Below, in pieces: positions 31,835 to 43,094 of a stretch of DNA of 64,000 bases. The notes below the pieces were generated by a model, which saw nothing but the letters and a program-made list of their open reading frames with translations, did no database searches and was not told the DNA's origin. The DNA comes from Luscinia megarhynchos (lineage: Eukaryota; Chordata; Aves; Passeriformes; Turdidae): the NCBI GenBank assembly GCA_034336665.1, contig CM067589.1, positions 392,765 through 456,764 on the forward strand, given 5' to 3'. The first letter of the stretch is position 1. Every line of letters starts with the position of its first letter. The translations under genes were made by a program, and so were the position numbers.

Positions 31835-33131
31835 TTGAGGATTGGGAATGGGATGGGAATGGGAATGGGAATGGGATGGGGATGGGAATGGGAAATGGGA
31901 ATGGGATCAGGAACAGAAACAGGAATAGGAATAGGAATAGGAACAGGAATAGGAATAGGAATAGGATTGGGAATAGGAATAAGAATGGGAATGGGAATGG
32001 GAATGGGAACAGGAATAGGAATAGGAATAGGAATAGGAATAGGAATAGGAATAGGAATAGGAATAGGAATGGGAATAGGAATGGGAATAGGAATAGGAAT
32101 GGGAATGGGAATGGGAATGGGAATGGGAATGGGTTTGGGAACGGGAACAGGAATGGAAATAGGAATAGGAATGGGAATAGGAATGGGAATAGGAATAGGA
32201 ATGGGAATAGGAATGGGAATAGGAATGGGAATGGGATCAGGAACAGGAACAGGAACAGGAACAGGAACAGGAACAGGAACAGGAATAGGAATAGGAATAG
32301 GAATAGGAATAGGAATAGGATTGGGAACAGGAAAAAGAATAGGAATGGGAATGGAAATGGGGTTGGGAATGGGAACAGGAATGGAAATAGGAATAGGAAT
32401 AGGAATGGGAATGGGAATGGGAATGGGAATGGGAATGGGATCAGGAACAGGAACAGGAACAAGAACAGGAATAGGAATAGGAATAGGAATAGGAATAGGA
32501 ATAGGAATAGGAATAGGAATAGGAATAGGAATAGGAATAGGAATAGGAATAGGAATAGGAATAGGAATAGGATTGGGAACAGGAAAAATAATAGGAATGG
32601 GGAATGGAAATGGGAATGGGAATGGGATCAGGAATGGAAATAGGAATAGAAACAGGACCAGGAATGGGAACAGGAATAGGAATGGGAATAGGATTAGGAA
32701 TAGGGAATGGGATTGGAAAAGGGAATAAGGAAATGGGATTGGGAACAGGAATAGGAATGGGAATAGGAATAGGAATAGGAATAGGAATGGGAATGGGAAT
32801 AGGGAATGGGAATGGGAATAGGAATAGGAATAGGAATAGGAATAGAATTTGGGACAGGAAAAAGAATAGGAATGGGAATGGGATCAGGAACAGGAACAGG
32901 AACAGGAACAGGAACAGGAACAGGAACAGGAATGGGATTAAGAATGGAATTGGGAATGGGAATGAAGAATGGGAAATGGAAATGGGACTGGGAATAGAAA
33001 CAGGACTGGGAATGGGAATGGGGAATGGAAATGAGAATGGGAATTGGAATGGGAATGGGAATGGAAATGGAAATGGAAATGGAAATGGAAATGGAAAGGG
33101 AAATGGAAATGGAAATGGAAATGGGATGAGA
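31835..33131 (+). repeat. 1.3-kb (GGAATA/GGAATG/GGAACA)n hexamer array
   Basis: Purine-dominated hexamers with tracts of GGAATA, GGAATG and GGAACA, turning to GGAAAT near 33060-33120. Asn-Arg, Gly-Ile/Met and Phe-Leu-Pro frames are artefacts. Confidence 0.97.
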
Positions 33132-33164
33132 TGCCGCTGGAAATGTTTGCTGTAGGATTTGGGG

Positions 33165-33260
33165 ATAAATCCTGTGCTGGGAGGGGAAAATCCACCAGGA
33201 GATGAGTTTTAAGCTGCTTTCCAACCCGAATTGTTCCGTGATTTCACAAATTCTGTGGTT
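33165..33260 (+). mobile_element. CR1 LINE fragment, extreme 3' end
   Basis: GAGATGAGTTTTAAGCTGCT followed by TTCCAACCCGAATTGTTCCG and TGATTTCACAAATTCTGTGG corresponds to the last 80-90 bp of CR1, where the usual form is CTTCCAACCCAAACCATTC. Confidence 0.65.
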
Positions 33261-33879
33261 CGTGGCCGATGCTCTGGGAATGGGATTGGGATGGAGCCTG
33301 ATGTTGAGGACATGGAATTTGGGAACAGTCAGGAAAACGAGGAATAGCTGGAAAAATAGGGAATAGTTTGGAATAAAAGGAAAATTGAGGGAAATAATTT
33401 TGTGGTTTAATCCCTGGTTTCGGATGGGCCAGGAAAGTGAGGTTTAATGCAGATGGACCATAAATCCTAGGGGAAAAAAAAAAAAAGGATTATGGACCCA
33501 TTTCTCACCCATAACCAGGGAAAAGTTGCGTTGTGGTTTAACCCCTTCCTCTCCTGGCTTTGCCTTGTGGAGTTGAGGATTCAAAAAAAAAAAAAAATGA
33601 AGTGTCCAAAATTTTGGATTTTGTTTTGTTCTGCAGAAAGGAAAAAAAAAAAGCAGGAAGAGGCTGGAGCTGAGTGTTCTGTGCCTGACAGCTGCAGATT
33701 TGCAGCTGCCTGGGATAAATCCGGTTCGGGAATAAATCAGTGGCAGCGGGGGGGGGGGGTGTTTGGTACCCACAGGGACAGAGGGACAGGGGGACAGAGG
33801 GACAGAGGGACAGGGGGAATGCAGGTTGGGATGAATTTTGGGGTTCAGGAAGGGATGAATTTTGGGGTTTATGGTATTT
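33261..33879. other. Single-copy intronic sequence
   Basis: Contains homopurine runs near 33470, 33580 and 33640 and a (GGGACAGA)n cluster at 33772-33815. No gene recognised. Confidence 0.45.
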
Positions 33880-36800
33880 CCATATCCCTGTATTCCCTGT
33901 ATATCCCTGTGTAATTCCTATATTTCCATATCCCTGTGCAATTCCTGTATATTCCTGTGTTATCCATGCCCATATCCCTGTATTTCCTGTATTTCCATAT
34001 CCCTGTATTCCCTGTATATCCCTGCCTATATCCCTGTATTTCCATATCCCTAAGAATTCCTGTAATTCCTGTATTTCCATGTCCCTGCTCCTGTTTAATC
34101 CTTGTATTCCGTGTATTCCCTGTATTTCCATGCCCATATCCCTGTATTCTCTGTATGTCCTGTATTCCCACATCCCTCTATTCCCTGTATATCCCCCTGT
34201 TATCCATGCCCATATCCCTGTATTTCCATGCCCATATCCCTGTGTTATCCCTGTATTTCCATATCCCTGTATTCCCTGTATTCCCTGTATATCTGTGTTA
34301 TCCATGTCCATATCCCTGTATTTCCATATCCCTATATATTGCCTGTATTTCCATGCCCTTATCCCTGTATTCCCTGTATTCCCACATCCCTCTATTCCCT
34401 GTATATTCCTGTATTTCCATGCCCATATACCTGTGTTATCCCTGTATTTCCATATCCCTGTGTTATCCCTGTATTCCCTGTATTTCCATGCCCATATCCC
34501 TGTTATCCCTGTATTCCCTGTATTTCCATGCCCATATCCCTGTGTTATCCCTGTATTTCCATATCCCTTTATTCCCTGTGTATCCCTGTATATCCATGTT
34601 ATGCATGCCCATATCCCTGTATTTCCATATCCCTATGAATTCCCTGTAATCCCTGTATTTCCATGTCCCTGCTCCTGTTTAATCCTTGTATTCCCTGTAT
34701 TCCCTGTATTTCCATGCCCATATCCCTGTGTTATCCCTGTATTTCCATATCCCTTTATTCCCTGTATTCCCTGTATATCCGTGTTATCCATGCCCATATT
34801 TCTGTATTTCCATATCCCTATATATTCCCTGTATTTCCATGCCCTTATTCCTGTATTCCGTGTATTCCCACATCCCTCTATTCCCTGTATATTCCTGTAT
34901 TTCCATGCCCATATCCCTGTGTTATCCCTGTATTCCCTGTATTTCCATGCCCATATCCCTGTGTTATCCCTGTATTCCCTGTATTTCCATGCCCATATCC
35001 CTGTGTTATCCCTGTATTTCCATATCCCTGTGTTATCCCTGTATTCCCTGTATTTCCATGCCCATATCCATGCCAATATCCCTGTATTTCCATGTCCATA
35101 TCCCTGTATTCTCTGTATGTCCTGTATTTCCATATCCCTGTATTCCATACATATCCCTGTGTTATCCATGTCCATATTCCTGTGTTATCCCTGTATATTC
35201 CTGTATTTCCATGCCCATATCCCTGTGTTATCCCTGTATTTCCACATCCCTGTGCAATCCCTGTATTCCCTGTATATCCCTGTATATCCATGCCTATATC
35301 CCTGTATTTCCATATCCCTATGAATTCCTGTAATTCCTGTATTTCCATGTCCCTGCTCCTGTTTAATCCTTGTATTCCCTGTATTCCCTGTATTTCCATG
35401 CCCATATCCCTGTGTTATCCCTGTATTTCCATATCCCTGTGTTATCTCTGTATTTCCATATCCCTGTATTCCCTGTATATCCGTGTTATCCATGTCCATA
35501 TCCCTGTATTTCCATATCCCTATATATTGCCTGTATTTCCATGCCCTTATCCCTGTATTCCCTGTATTCCCACATCCCTCTATTCCCTGTATATTCCTGT
35601 ATTTCCATGCCCATATACCTGTGTTATCCCTGTATTTCCATATCCCTGTTATCCCTGTATTCCCTGTATTTCCATGCCCATATCCCTGTGTTATCCCTGT
35701 ATGTCCTGTATTTCCATATCCCTGTATTCCATACATATCCCTGTGTTATCCATGCCCATATCCCTGTGTTATCCCTGTATTCCCTGTATTTCCATATCCC
35801 TGTATTCCATACATATCCCTGTGTTATCCATGTCCATATCCCTGTGTTATCCCTGTATATTCCTGTATTTCCATGCCCATATCCCTGTGTTATCCCTGTA
35901 TTCCCACATCCCTGTGCAATCCCTGTATATCCCTGTATATCCATGTCCATATCCCTGTATTTCCATATCCCTATGAATTCCCTGTAATCTCTGTATTTCC
36001 ATGTCCCTGCTCCTGTTTAATCCTTGTATTCCCTGTATTCCCTGTATTTCCATGTCCATATCCCTGTGTTATCCCTGTATATTCCTGTATTTCCATGCCC
36101 ATATCCCTGTGTTATCCCTGTATATTCCTGTATTTCCATGCCCATATCCCTGTGTTATCCCTGTATTCCCACATCCCTGTGCAATCCCTGTATTCCCTGT
36201 ATATCCATGTCCATATCCCTGTATTTCCATATCCCTATGAATTCCTGTATTCCCTGTATTTCCATGTCCCTGCTCCTGTTTAATCCTTGTATTCCCTGTA
36301 TTCCCTGTATTTCCATGCCCATATCCCTGTATTCTCTGTATTCCCACATCCCTCTATTCCCTGTATATCCCGCTGTTATCCATGTCCATATCCCTGTATT
36401 TCCATGCCCATATCCCTGTGTTATCCCTCTATCTCTGTATCCCTGTGTTATCCCTGTATTCCCTGTATTCCCTGTATTCCCTGTATTCCCTGTATTTCCA
36501 TGTCCATATCCCTGTATTCCCTGTATTCCCACATCCCTCTATTCCCTGTATATCCCGCTGTTATTCATGTCCATATTCCTGTATTTCCATGCCCATATCC
36601 CTGTGTTATCCCTGTATTCCCAGTATATCCCTGTATTCCCAGTATATCCCTGTGTAATCTCTGTATTCCCTGTATTCCCTGTATATCCCTGTATTCCCAG
36701 TATATCCCTGTATTTCCCTGTATTCCCTGTACATCCCAGTGTAATCCCTGTATTCCCTGTATTCCCTGTATTCCCTGTATTATCCATGCCCATATCCCTG

Positions 36801-37165
36801 TATTTACCTGCATTTCCCAGTATATCCCGGTGTAATCCCTGTATTCCCTCTATTTCCCCGTGTAATCCCTGTATTTCCCTGTATTCCCTGTATTTCCCTG
36901 TATTCCCTGTATTTCCCGGTATATCCCGGTGTATTCCCTGTATTCCCTGTATTTCCCGGTATATCCCCGTGTATTCCCTGTATTCCCGGTACATCCCGGT
37001 ATATTCTCTGTATTCCCTGTATATCCGGGTGCAATCCCCGTGTTATCCCTTTATTTTCCCCTTTAATCCCTGTATTTCCCTGTATTTCCCTGTATTTCCC
37101 TGTATTCCCGGTATATCCCGGTGCATTCCCTGTATATCCCGGTGTAATCTCGGTATTCCCGGTAT
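33880..37165 (+). repeat. 3.3-kb CCCTGTATTTCCATAT minisatellite with higher-order units
   Basis: Basic modules are CCCTGTATTC, CCCTGTATTTCCATATC, CCTGTGTTATC and CCATGCCCATATC. Higher-order structure is visible through the marker GTCCCTGCTCCTGTTTAATC at 34081, 34665, 35349, 36003 and 36266, spaced 584, 684, 654 and 263 bp. From about 36600 the array decays into CCCGGTATATCCC variants. Pro/Cys/Ile/Tyr-rich frames exceeding 800 codons are artefacts. Confidence 0.97.
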
Positions 37166-37189
37166 TCCCGCTGTTTTTTCCCCGTTTTC

Positions 37190-37480
37190 CCCCTCACCTG
37201 TTGCCCGCCCCTCCCCCCACAAGCCCCGCCCCCATCCCGCGCTCTCAGCGCCCCCTACCGGCAGCGCGCGGGGGTGGGCGGGGCCGACCCGCCGTTGCCA
37301 TGGTGACGGCGCCGCGGGCGGGGCGGGGCGGGGCGGGCCCGGCGGCGGGAGGCGGCGATCGGAGCCGAGCGGGGCCGAGCGCGGCCGAGCGGGGCCGAGC
37401 GCGGGGCCGAGCGCGGCCGAGCGGGGCCGAGCGGCGCTGCGGATCCCGAGGCGCAGCGCTCACCTGCCGCAGGTACCGGG
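37190..37480 (+). promoter_or_regulatory. Intronic CpG island, candidate internal promoter
   Basis: Dense CpG, several GC boxes (GGGGCGGGGCGGGGCGGG around 37320) and no TATA box. A CTCF-like site lies at 37246-37261 on the minus strand (CCGGTAGGGGGCGCTG). An RFX X-box/YY1-like motif, GTTGCCATGGTGAC, lies at 37294-37307. A CAG/GTACCG donor at 37473 could end an untranslated exon that splices to the microexon at 45076 or the exon at 62120. A GCCGAGCGGG tandem fills 37365-37435. The promoter role is inference. Confidence 0.45.
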
Positions 37481-37484
37481 CGGG

Positions 37485-37690
37485 AACGTGCGGGATGGCG
37501 CGGGATGGACCGGGATGGAGCGGGATGGCGCGGGATGGCGCGGGATGGACCGGGATGGACCGGGATGGAGAGGGGCGCATCCCTCCGGGCGGTTCCGGGG
37601 CCGGTGCCCATGGGGCGCATCCCTCCGGGCGGTTCCGGGGCCGGTGCCCACGGGGCGCATCCCTCCGGGCGGTTCCGGAGCCGGTGTCCG
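37485..37690 (+). repeat. Two short tandems: GCGGGATGGACC and CGGGCGGTTCCGGGGCCGG
   Basis: 37490-37575 repeats GGGATGGACCGGGATGGAGC-like 10-bp units. 37573-37690 has three copies of a unit of about 44 bp beginning GCGCATCCCTCCGGGCGGTT. Confidence 0.92.
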
Positions 37691-38394
37691 CCCCCCGCTG
37701 CCGCAGTTGCCCCGCCGATCTCCCCTTCCCCAGCTGTCCTGGCGTGGCTCCTACTCACCTCAGCATCCCCCTCCCCAAAATTCCCACCCTGAGGCCCCCG
37801 TTCCCATCTCACACCCCCATCAGCACCCGGGGGTTTCTTTACCATCTTCCCCCCTTTCTTTACCATCTCCCCTTTCCTTTATCCCCCCCTTTTCCCCAGC
37901 CCCCTTTCCCTTCAGCCTCTCCCCCTTCTCCGAGGTCTCCCCCCGTCCCCAGTGTCGCGACAGGGAGGGGGGTGGCACTTTGTGGGTGCCATCATCCCCT
38001 GCGCTGCCCTCTGCTGCAGCCGGCTTGGGGGAGGGGGCTCACCTTGTCCCCACAGGGGGTCGTGCAAAGCCCTGGCGGTGCCAGTGCCACCCCCACATTG
38101 TCCCAGGGCAGCTCCGCGTTGTCACCCGTGTCAGACAGGGGACACCGATCCTCTCTGCCCCTCCCCCCGGGCAGCAGAGAGGGGCAGATGGTGACCTGGC
38201 CACGCAGCGTCCCTGTGCCCTGCTGGCGCTTCTGCCACCTGCAGCTCACCTGGCCCAGCGTCCTTCCCGCGGGGACCCCCGGGGGTGCCCCCAAAGCGGT
38301 GTCAGGAGAGGTTTGACCTCCCCTCCAACCCCCCCGCGAGAGGTGGCACACGGCCTTGGCACCGCCGGGGTGCCCGCTTGGGCTGGGAGCGCAG
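37691..38394. other. Single-copy intronic sequence
   Basis: GC-rich with CCCCTTTCC-type pyrimidine clusters near 37840-37930. No homology-supported exon. Confidence 0.4.
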
Positions 38395-38485
38395 GTCTGG
38401 GGGTACCTGGGCGTTTCTGGGGGTACCTGGGCGTTTCTGGGGGTACCTGGCTGTTTCTGGGGGTACCTGGGCGTTTCTGGGGGCG
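38395..38485 (+). repeat. 20-bp tandem GCGTTTCTGGGGGTACCTGG
   Basis: Four to five near-perfect units. Confidence 0.95.
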
Positions 38486-38990
38486 GTGAGGCCACACGGG
38501 CGGTGCCAGAGGGGACGCGGGGTCCCTCGGGGCTTTTCCGGCGGTGTCATCTTGGTCTCCAGAGGTGGAGAGTGACGGGAGGGAAGCGCTGAAATGGTGG
38601 AGCGTGGCTGCCGCGGGTAACACGAGCGCTGTGTGCGCGTCCCTGGGACTGCAGCCGGAGCCGGCCCGATCGATTCCCTCATCCCCCCCCTCACCGCCAG
38701 CGATTCCTGCCTCGTTCCAGCAGACCTGGCTGGGAATGGGGGCTCGGGAACTCCGTGGCTCGCCCCACTTCTCCTCGCTTGTGTTTTTTTTTATGGAAGT
38801 GCGTCTTGAAGTCCCCAAGTGGGTAAAAAGCAGGCTGGGGACAGCGGTGACAGCCGCGGGGGTGAGTTTGTGGGAGATGCCCGCCGGGAATTGGAGGTGG
38901 GATGTTTCCCTCGGCGCAGTCGGGCCCTGGAAGGGCTGTGGGCATTCCTGCTCTCCCTGGCACACACGGGCAAGGTGGATGCGTCTGTCC
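38486..38990. other. Single-copy intronic sequence
   Basis: No feature assigned. Confidence 0.4.
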
Positions 38991-39118
38991 GTCCATCCAT
39001 CCATCCATCCATCCATCCATCCATCCATCCATCCATCCATCCATCCATCCATCCATCCATCCATCCATCCATCCATCCATCCATCCATCCATCCATCCAT
39101 CCATCCCTCCCTCCCTCT
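38991..39118 (+). repeat. (CCAT)n microsatellite
   Basis: About 28 perfect CCAT units ending in CCCT variants. Same tetramer as at 16349-16662, but uninterrupted. Confidence 0.97.
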
Positions 39119-41519
39119 CTCCCTGCCCCGAACTTTCCCGCTGTTCCAACCCAAATTTCTCTCCCCGCTCGCCGTGACCTCTGCGCTCGTGGCGAGCCGA
39201 TCCCCCGCCGTGGCCAGGGTGGCTTTTAGGGGAGGGGACACCAAAGCCCCGCAGCAGCCGGAGCGGCGGCTCCGCTGTCCCCGCGGCTCAGGAGGGGACA
39301 GAGGAAGGGCAGCGCGTGCCGGAGTCTTCCTCACCCCCATCTCTGCCAGGAACCGGGGTGCACCATCCCCCCACGGCGCCACGACCCCCCCAGGGTCCCC
39401 TGCTGTGTCCCACCTGCTGTGACCCGCCCCCCGAGGGGACCCCAACCCTTATCCTGTGCTTTTCTGAAGGATTTATCCATTTTTGAGGGTTTGGGGGTGC
39501 CGGCTGGATCGGGCTGGGGGATAACCCCGGATTTGTGCCCAGCGGGGAGCGCAGCGCTGCTCGCTGCCGGTTTTGTACCTTGCCCGTCCCCTGTTGTGCT
39601 CGGTCCACCTACGCCGTGCCGTTGCCATGGCCACCGTGCCATCTGATCTGCCCAACTCCTGCCAGCTTCCCCTGCCCTGCCCCAAAACCTCCGGAGCCAC
39701 CGAGGGGACACCTTGACCCCCACCCGCCCCGTGCGGGGTTTTTTTTGGGGGCGCTGATCTCACAAATCCGAGCCCCTCCCTGGGCTCATGAGCACGCTGA
39801 GCACAAAGCGCGGTCCCCGAGGAGGAGAGCCCGACCTTGGCCGGGGCTGCTGCAGAAAGGAGATTTTGGAGCCCCAGCATGGCTGCTCCTCGCCAGAGCA
39901 CGTCCTGATGCATTCGCCGCTGCGAGCAGGCGCTGCGGATCCGCCTGGCACCGGGAGAGGAGGCGGCCGGAGCCGGGGCCAGCGCGGCCGGGCTGGCGGC
40001 CAGCGGGGCTCTGGTGTCACCTGCGCTGTCCCCAGGGACCCATCATTAGCGCTGTGGGCATTTGGAGAGGAGGAGGAGGATGAGGAGGGGCCTGGAGGGG
40101 AAAGTTGGAGCCGCGTGGTTGTGCTGGGGGGTCTGTAGGAGAAGCCCGACGTTGAGCGGCAGTGACAGGCGGCTGTGGCATCTCTGATGTCACCTCTGAG
40201 GGTGGAGGGGCAGCAGAGCCCGAAAGAGAAGCAGCAAAACCTCGTGGAGAGCTCTGGGTGGGGTGAAAATGAGCCCCAGCCCCCCCGCAGCACATCCTGT
40301 CCCCGCTGTCCCCTCCCCTGGTCACGTTCGGGAGGCGCCTCCAATAACTGCGAGACCTCAGGTGACAAAAACCCGCAGGCTCCGGCGTCTGGTCACTGTT
40401 TGCATTCCTCTCCCTGTCTTGTCACGCTGCTTATCTCCACTTTAATTCACTTTCACTGGCGCTGAAAAGATTTTTAAAAAAATGACAAACACCAAAACAA
40501 AAAACCCCAAAGAACTTTAATAAGGAGAAACAGATTACATTCACTTGGCTGTTATTTTTCAAGGAGATTTTTGTTTGTCAAGACGCGGCGCCCGCGGGTG
40601 GGGGACTCGATCGGAAGCTGGAAGTCCTGGAAATGAGTTAATTAAAAAGCCGATGAAGCCGCTGCCTCTGTCCTCCCTCGGAGTGCGGAGCAGGGACACG
40701 GCCGTGCCTCGTTAATCACCAGCGGATTTGTGATTTAATTGCCAGCCGGGGGAAGCCCCCCTCGGTCAAGGCGCTGACTCACTTGGATTTCATTTCATTT
40801 ACCTCCCGTCATCTCCTGGGACAACCACAACCACCGTTCCATTTATTTCCTTCTTTTTTTTCCCCCAAACTTAACTCCCGAAATATTCGCGATTGCATCA
40901 CTCCGGCCTCCGTGTGCGTGTCCATCCCTCCGGGTTTCCGCGGCAGCATCTCCACCCCATCCCCGCTTTTCCCCCCTCGCGCTTTGGGGACCCCCAGCCC
41001 CTCGTTATCCCCTCGTTCGGCGGCACCACGGGCATGACTCGGGTTGTAATCGGAAATCGCAGCCCCTGTGGCTCCCCGCACCTCGCTGCTGCACGGAGCC
41101 GGAACGAGGCTGTCGCTTCCAATCCTCCCCCGGCCCATTATCTCCCTTTGATGCTTTTGAAGAGCCAGCGAAATGTTAATTCCACCGCGGGCGCTCCGCT
41201 CGCCCCTCCCTCTTGGGATAAATCCAGCCGGGAAGGGGCTGGGAGGGACCTGGACCTGGGGGTGTCCCCGCTTTGTCCCCCGATTTTGGGGTGCTGCAGG
41301 GATGTGGCAGTGCCTGATCCATCCCTGATCCACACCCGGGGGTGCTTTGGGGACTTTTGGGGTGGCTCCGGGAGTGGCAGCAGCGCCAGCGGGGACAGAT
41401 GGAGGTGACAAAAGCGCCGCGTGCTGCTGGCCACGACAAGCGGCAGCAGATTGTCATCGCTGGGGCTGCTCCCGGCGCCCCGCAGGGGACACGGGGCGTG
41501 TCCCTGTCCCCAGGGCGGC
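39119..41519. other. Longest array-free stretch; candidate conserved noncoding block at 40430-40850
   Basis: About 2.4 kb without a tandem array. 40430-40850 shifts to AT-rich, low-CpG sequence with ATTA-type motifs (GAGTTAATTAAAAAGCC near 40635, GTTAATCACCAGCGG near 40711, GATTTAATTGCC near 40733), the look of a conserved intronic enhancer. Conservation cannot be judged from one sequence. No exon recognised. Confidence 0.4.
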
Positions 41520-41730
41520 GCCAGGGATGGGGACACTGCCACCCTGGGGATGCTGTGCCACCCTGGGGACACTGCCGGGATGGGGACACTGTGAAACCCT
41601 GGGGACACTGTGCCATCGTAGGGACACTGTGCCACCCTGGGGACACTGCCACCCTGGGGACACTGTGAAACCCTGGGGACGCTGTGCCATCGTAGGGACA
41701 CTGTGCCACCCTGGGGACACTCTCAGAATC
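41520..41730 (+). repeat. Minisatellite CACTGTGCCACCCTGGGGA
   Basis: Units of 16-30 bp combining GGGGACACTGCCACCCT, GGGACACTGTGAAACCCT and CATCGTAGGGACACTGTG. Confidence 0.92.
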
Positions 41731-42095
41731 ACTTGCCCACCTCCAGAATCACTTGCCCTGCACCCAGAATCACTTGCTCACTTCCAGAATCGCTTGTCCT
41801 GAGCCCAGCATCACTTCCAGAATCACTTGCCCGTGTCCAGAATCACTTGCCCAGCACCCAGCATCATTTTCCCTGCACCCAGAATCACTTGCCCTGAGTC
41901 CAGCACCACTCGCCCAGCACCCAGAATCACTTTCCGACCTCCAGAATCACTTGCCCTGTGTCCACATCCCTTTCTCTGTGCCCAGCATCACTTGCCTTAT
42001 GTCCAGCACCACTCGCCCAGCACCCAGAATCACTTTCCGACCTCCAGAATCACTTGCCCTGCACCCAGCATCACTCGCCCAGTCCCCAGCTCCCT
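41731..42095 (+). repeat. Minisatellite CAGAATCACTTGCCC
   Basis: About 20 units of 14-20 bp, with a duplicated block (CAGCACCACTCGCCCAGCAC at 41902 and again near 42005). Confidence 0.92.
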
Positions 42096-42394
42096 TTCCC
42101 AGACCCTGCCCGTGGCTCCGTTCGATTCCCCCAAACCCGACCTGAGGCGGCTCCTCCTTTCCCAGGGAATGTTTCGGGGCGTGCCCGGGGCGAGCTGGGC
42201 TCCTGCTCGCCATTATCCCCATCCGGGCAATCCCGGCTGGGCTCCTGCTCGCCATTATCTGGGAATTGCTGCTCCCTCGGCTGCCTCGGAGCCAGGCGTG
42301 CCCTTGGAAAAGCCCTTTGTGCCTCCAGGCTCTTCAGCAGGAAAAAAACCTCGGCGCGCTTTGACTCAAAGAGCTTCTAAAACGCTTTTTAAAT
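42096..42394. other. Single-copy spacer
   Basis: A local duplication, GCTCCTGCTCGCCATTATC, occurs at about 42200 and 42241. Otherwise no feature. Confidence 0.45.
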
Positions 42395-42395
42395 T

Positions 42396-42577
42396 TTTTT
42401 ATTTTATTTTATTTTATTTTATTTTATTTTATTTTATTTTATTTTATTTTATTTTATTTTATTTTATTCCATTCCATTCCATTCCATTCCATTCCATTCC
42501 ATTCCATTCCATTCCATTCCATTCTATTCTATTCCATTCCATTCCATTCCATTCCATTCCATTCCATTCCATTATTT
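42396..42577 (+). repeat. (TTTTA)n switching to (CCATT)n
   Basis: About 14 TTTTA pentamers at 42396-42467 pass directly into about 21 CCATT pentamers at 42468-42577 (two CTATT variants). CCATT is the complement of the GGAAT satellite II/III core. The unbroken change of unit sequence at constant 5-bp period suggests point mutation spreading by slippage. Confidence 0.95.
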
Positions 42578-43094
42578 TTTCACTTTGTTTTGTGTTGTTT
42601 TATTTTATCTTTTGGGGGAGGGAGTTGGTCGAGGCTGAGCTGGGGTTGGAAACTCCTGGCGTTGTGTGGAATGCTGATGTGAGCTGGAATAAGGTGAATT
42701 TTGGGATTTGTGTTCGTGCTCTGGAGGGGGAAACCAGCGGGAAGTGAAGGGAAGGGAGCAGCAAATCTTCCCATGGATCGGGGGAATTCCTGGGAGAAAA
42801 AATTCCCTGAGATTCCAAGATTTTTGCTGCTTCTCCCGGCATTTCTTGGCAGAGAATTCCCGGGACTGGGAGGCACCGGGAGCCCGGTTTGGATTTTAAA
42901 TAATAATTTTAAAAATGCCTTTTCTAAGCAGCAGCGCGGGTTTGCAGGCACGGGGTCTGGTGGGGAATAGGGAGGACGGGCGGGGTGCGAGAGGGAGGAG
43001 AACTTTGATGGCGATAAAATCCCTCGGGACAGAAGCGCTTTGTGCCCGGCTCTCGCACCTCGCCCGTTCTGCTGCCGGCCGGGCGGATCCCAGC
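42578..43094. other. Single-copy intronic sequence
   Basis: No exon or element recognised. Confidence 0.4.

Noticed and set aside
33740..38489. Frames of several hundred codons rich in Pro, Cys, Ile and Tyr
   Set aside because: Produced by the stop-poor CCCTGTATTTCC array in all frames and by GC-rich island sequence. No start context, splice structure or homology.
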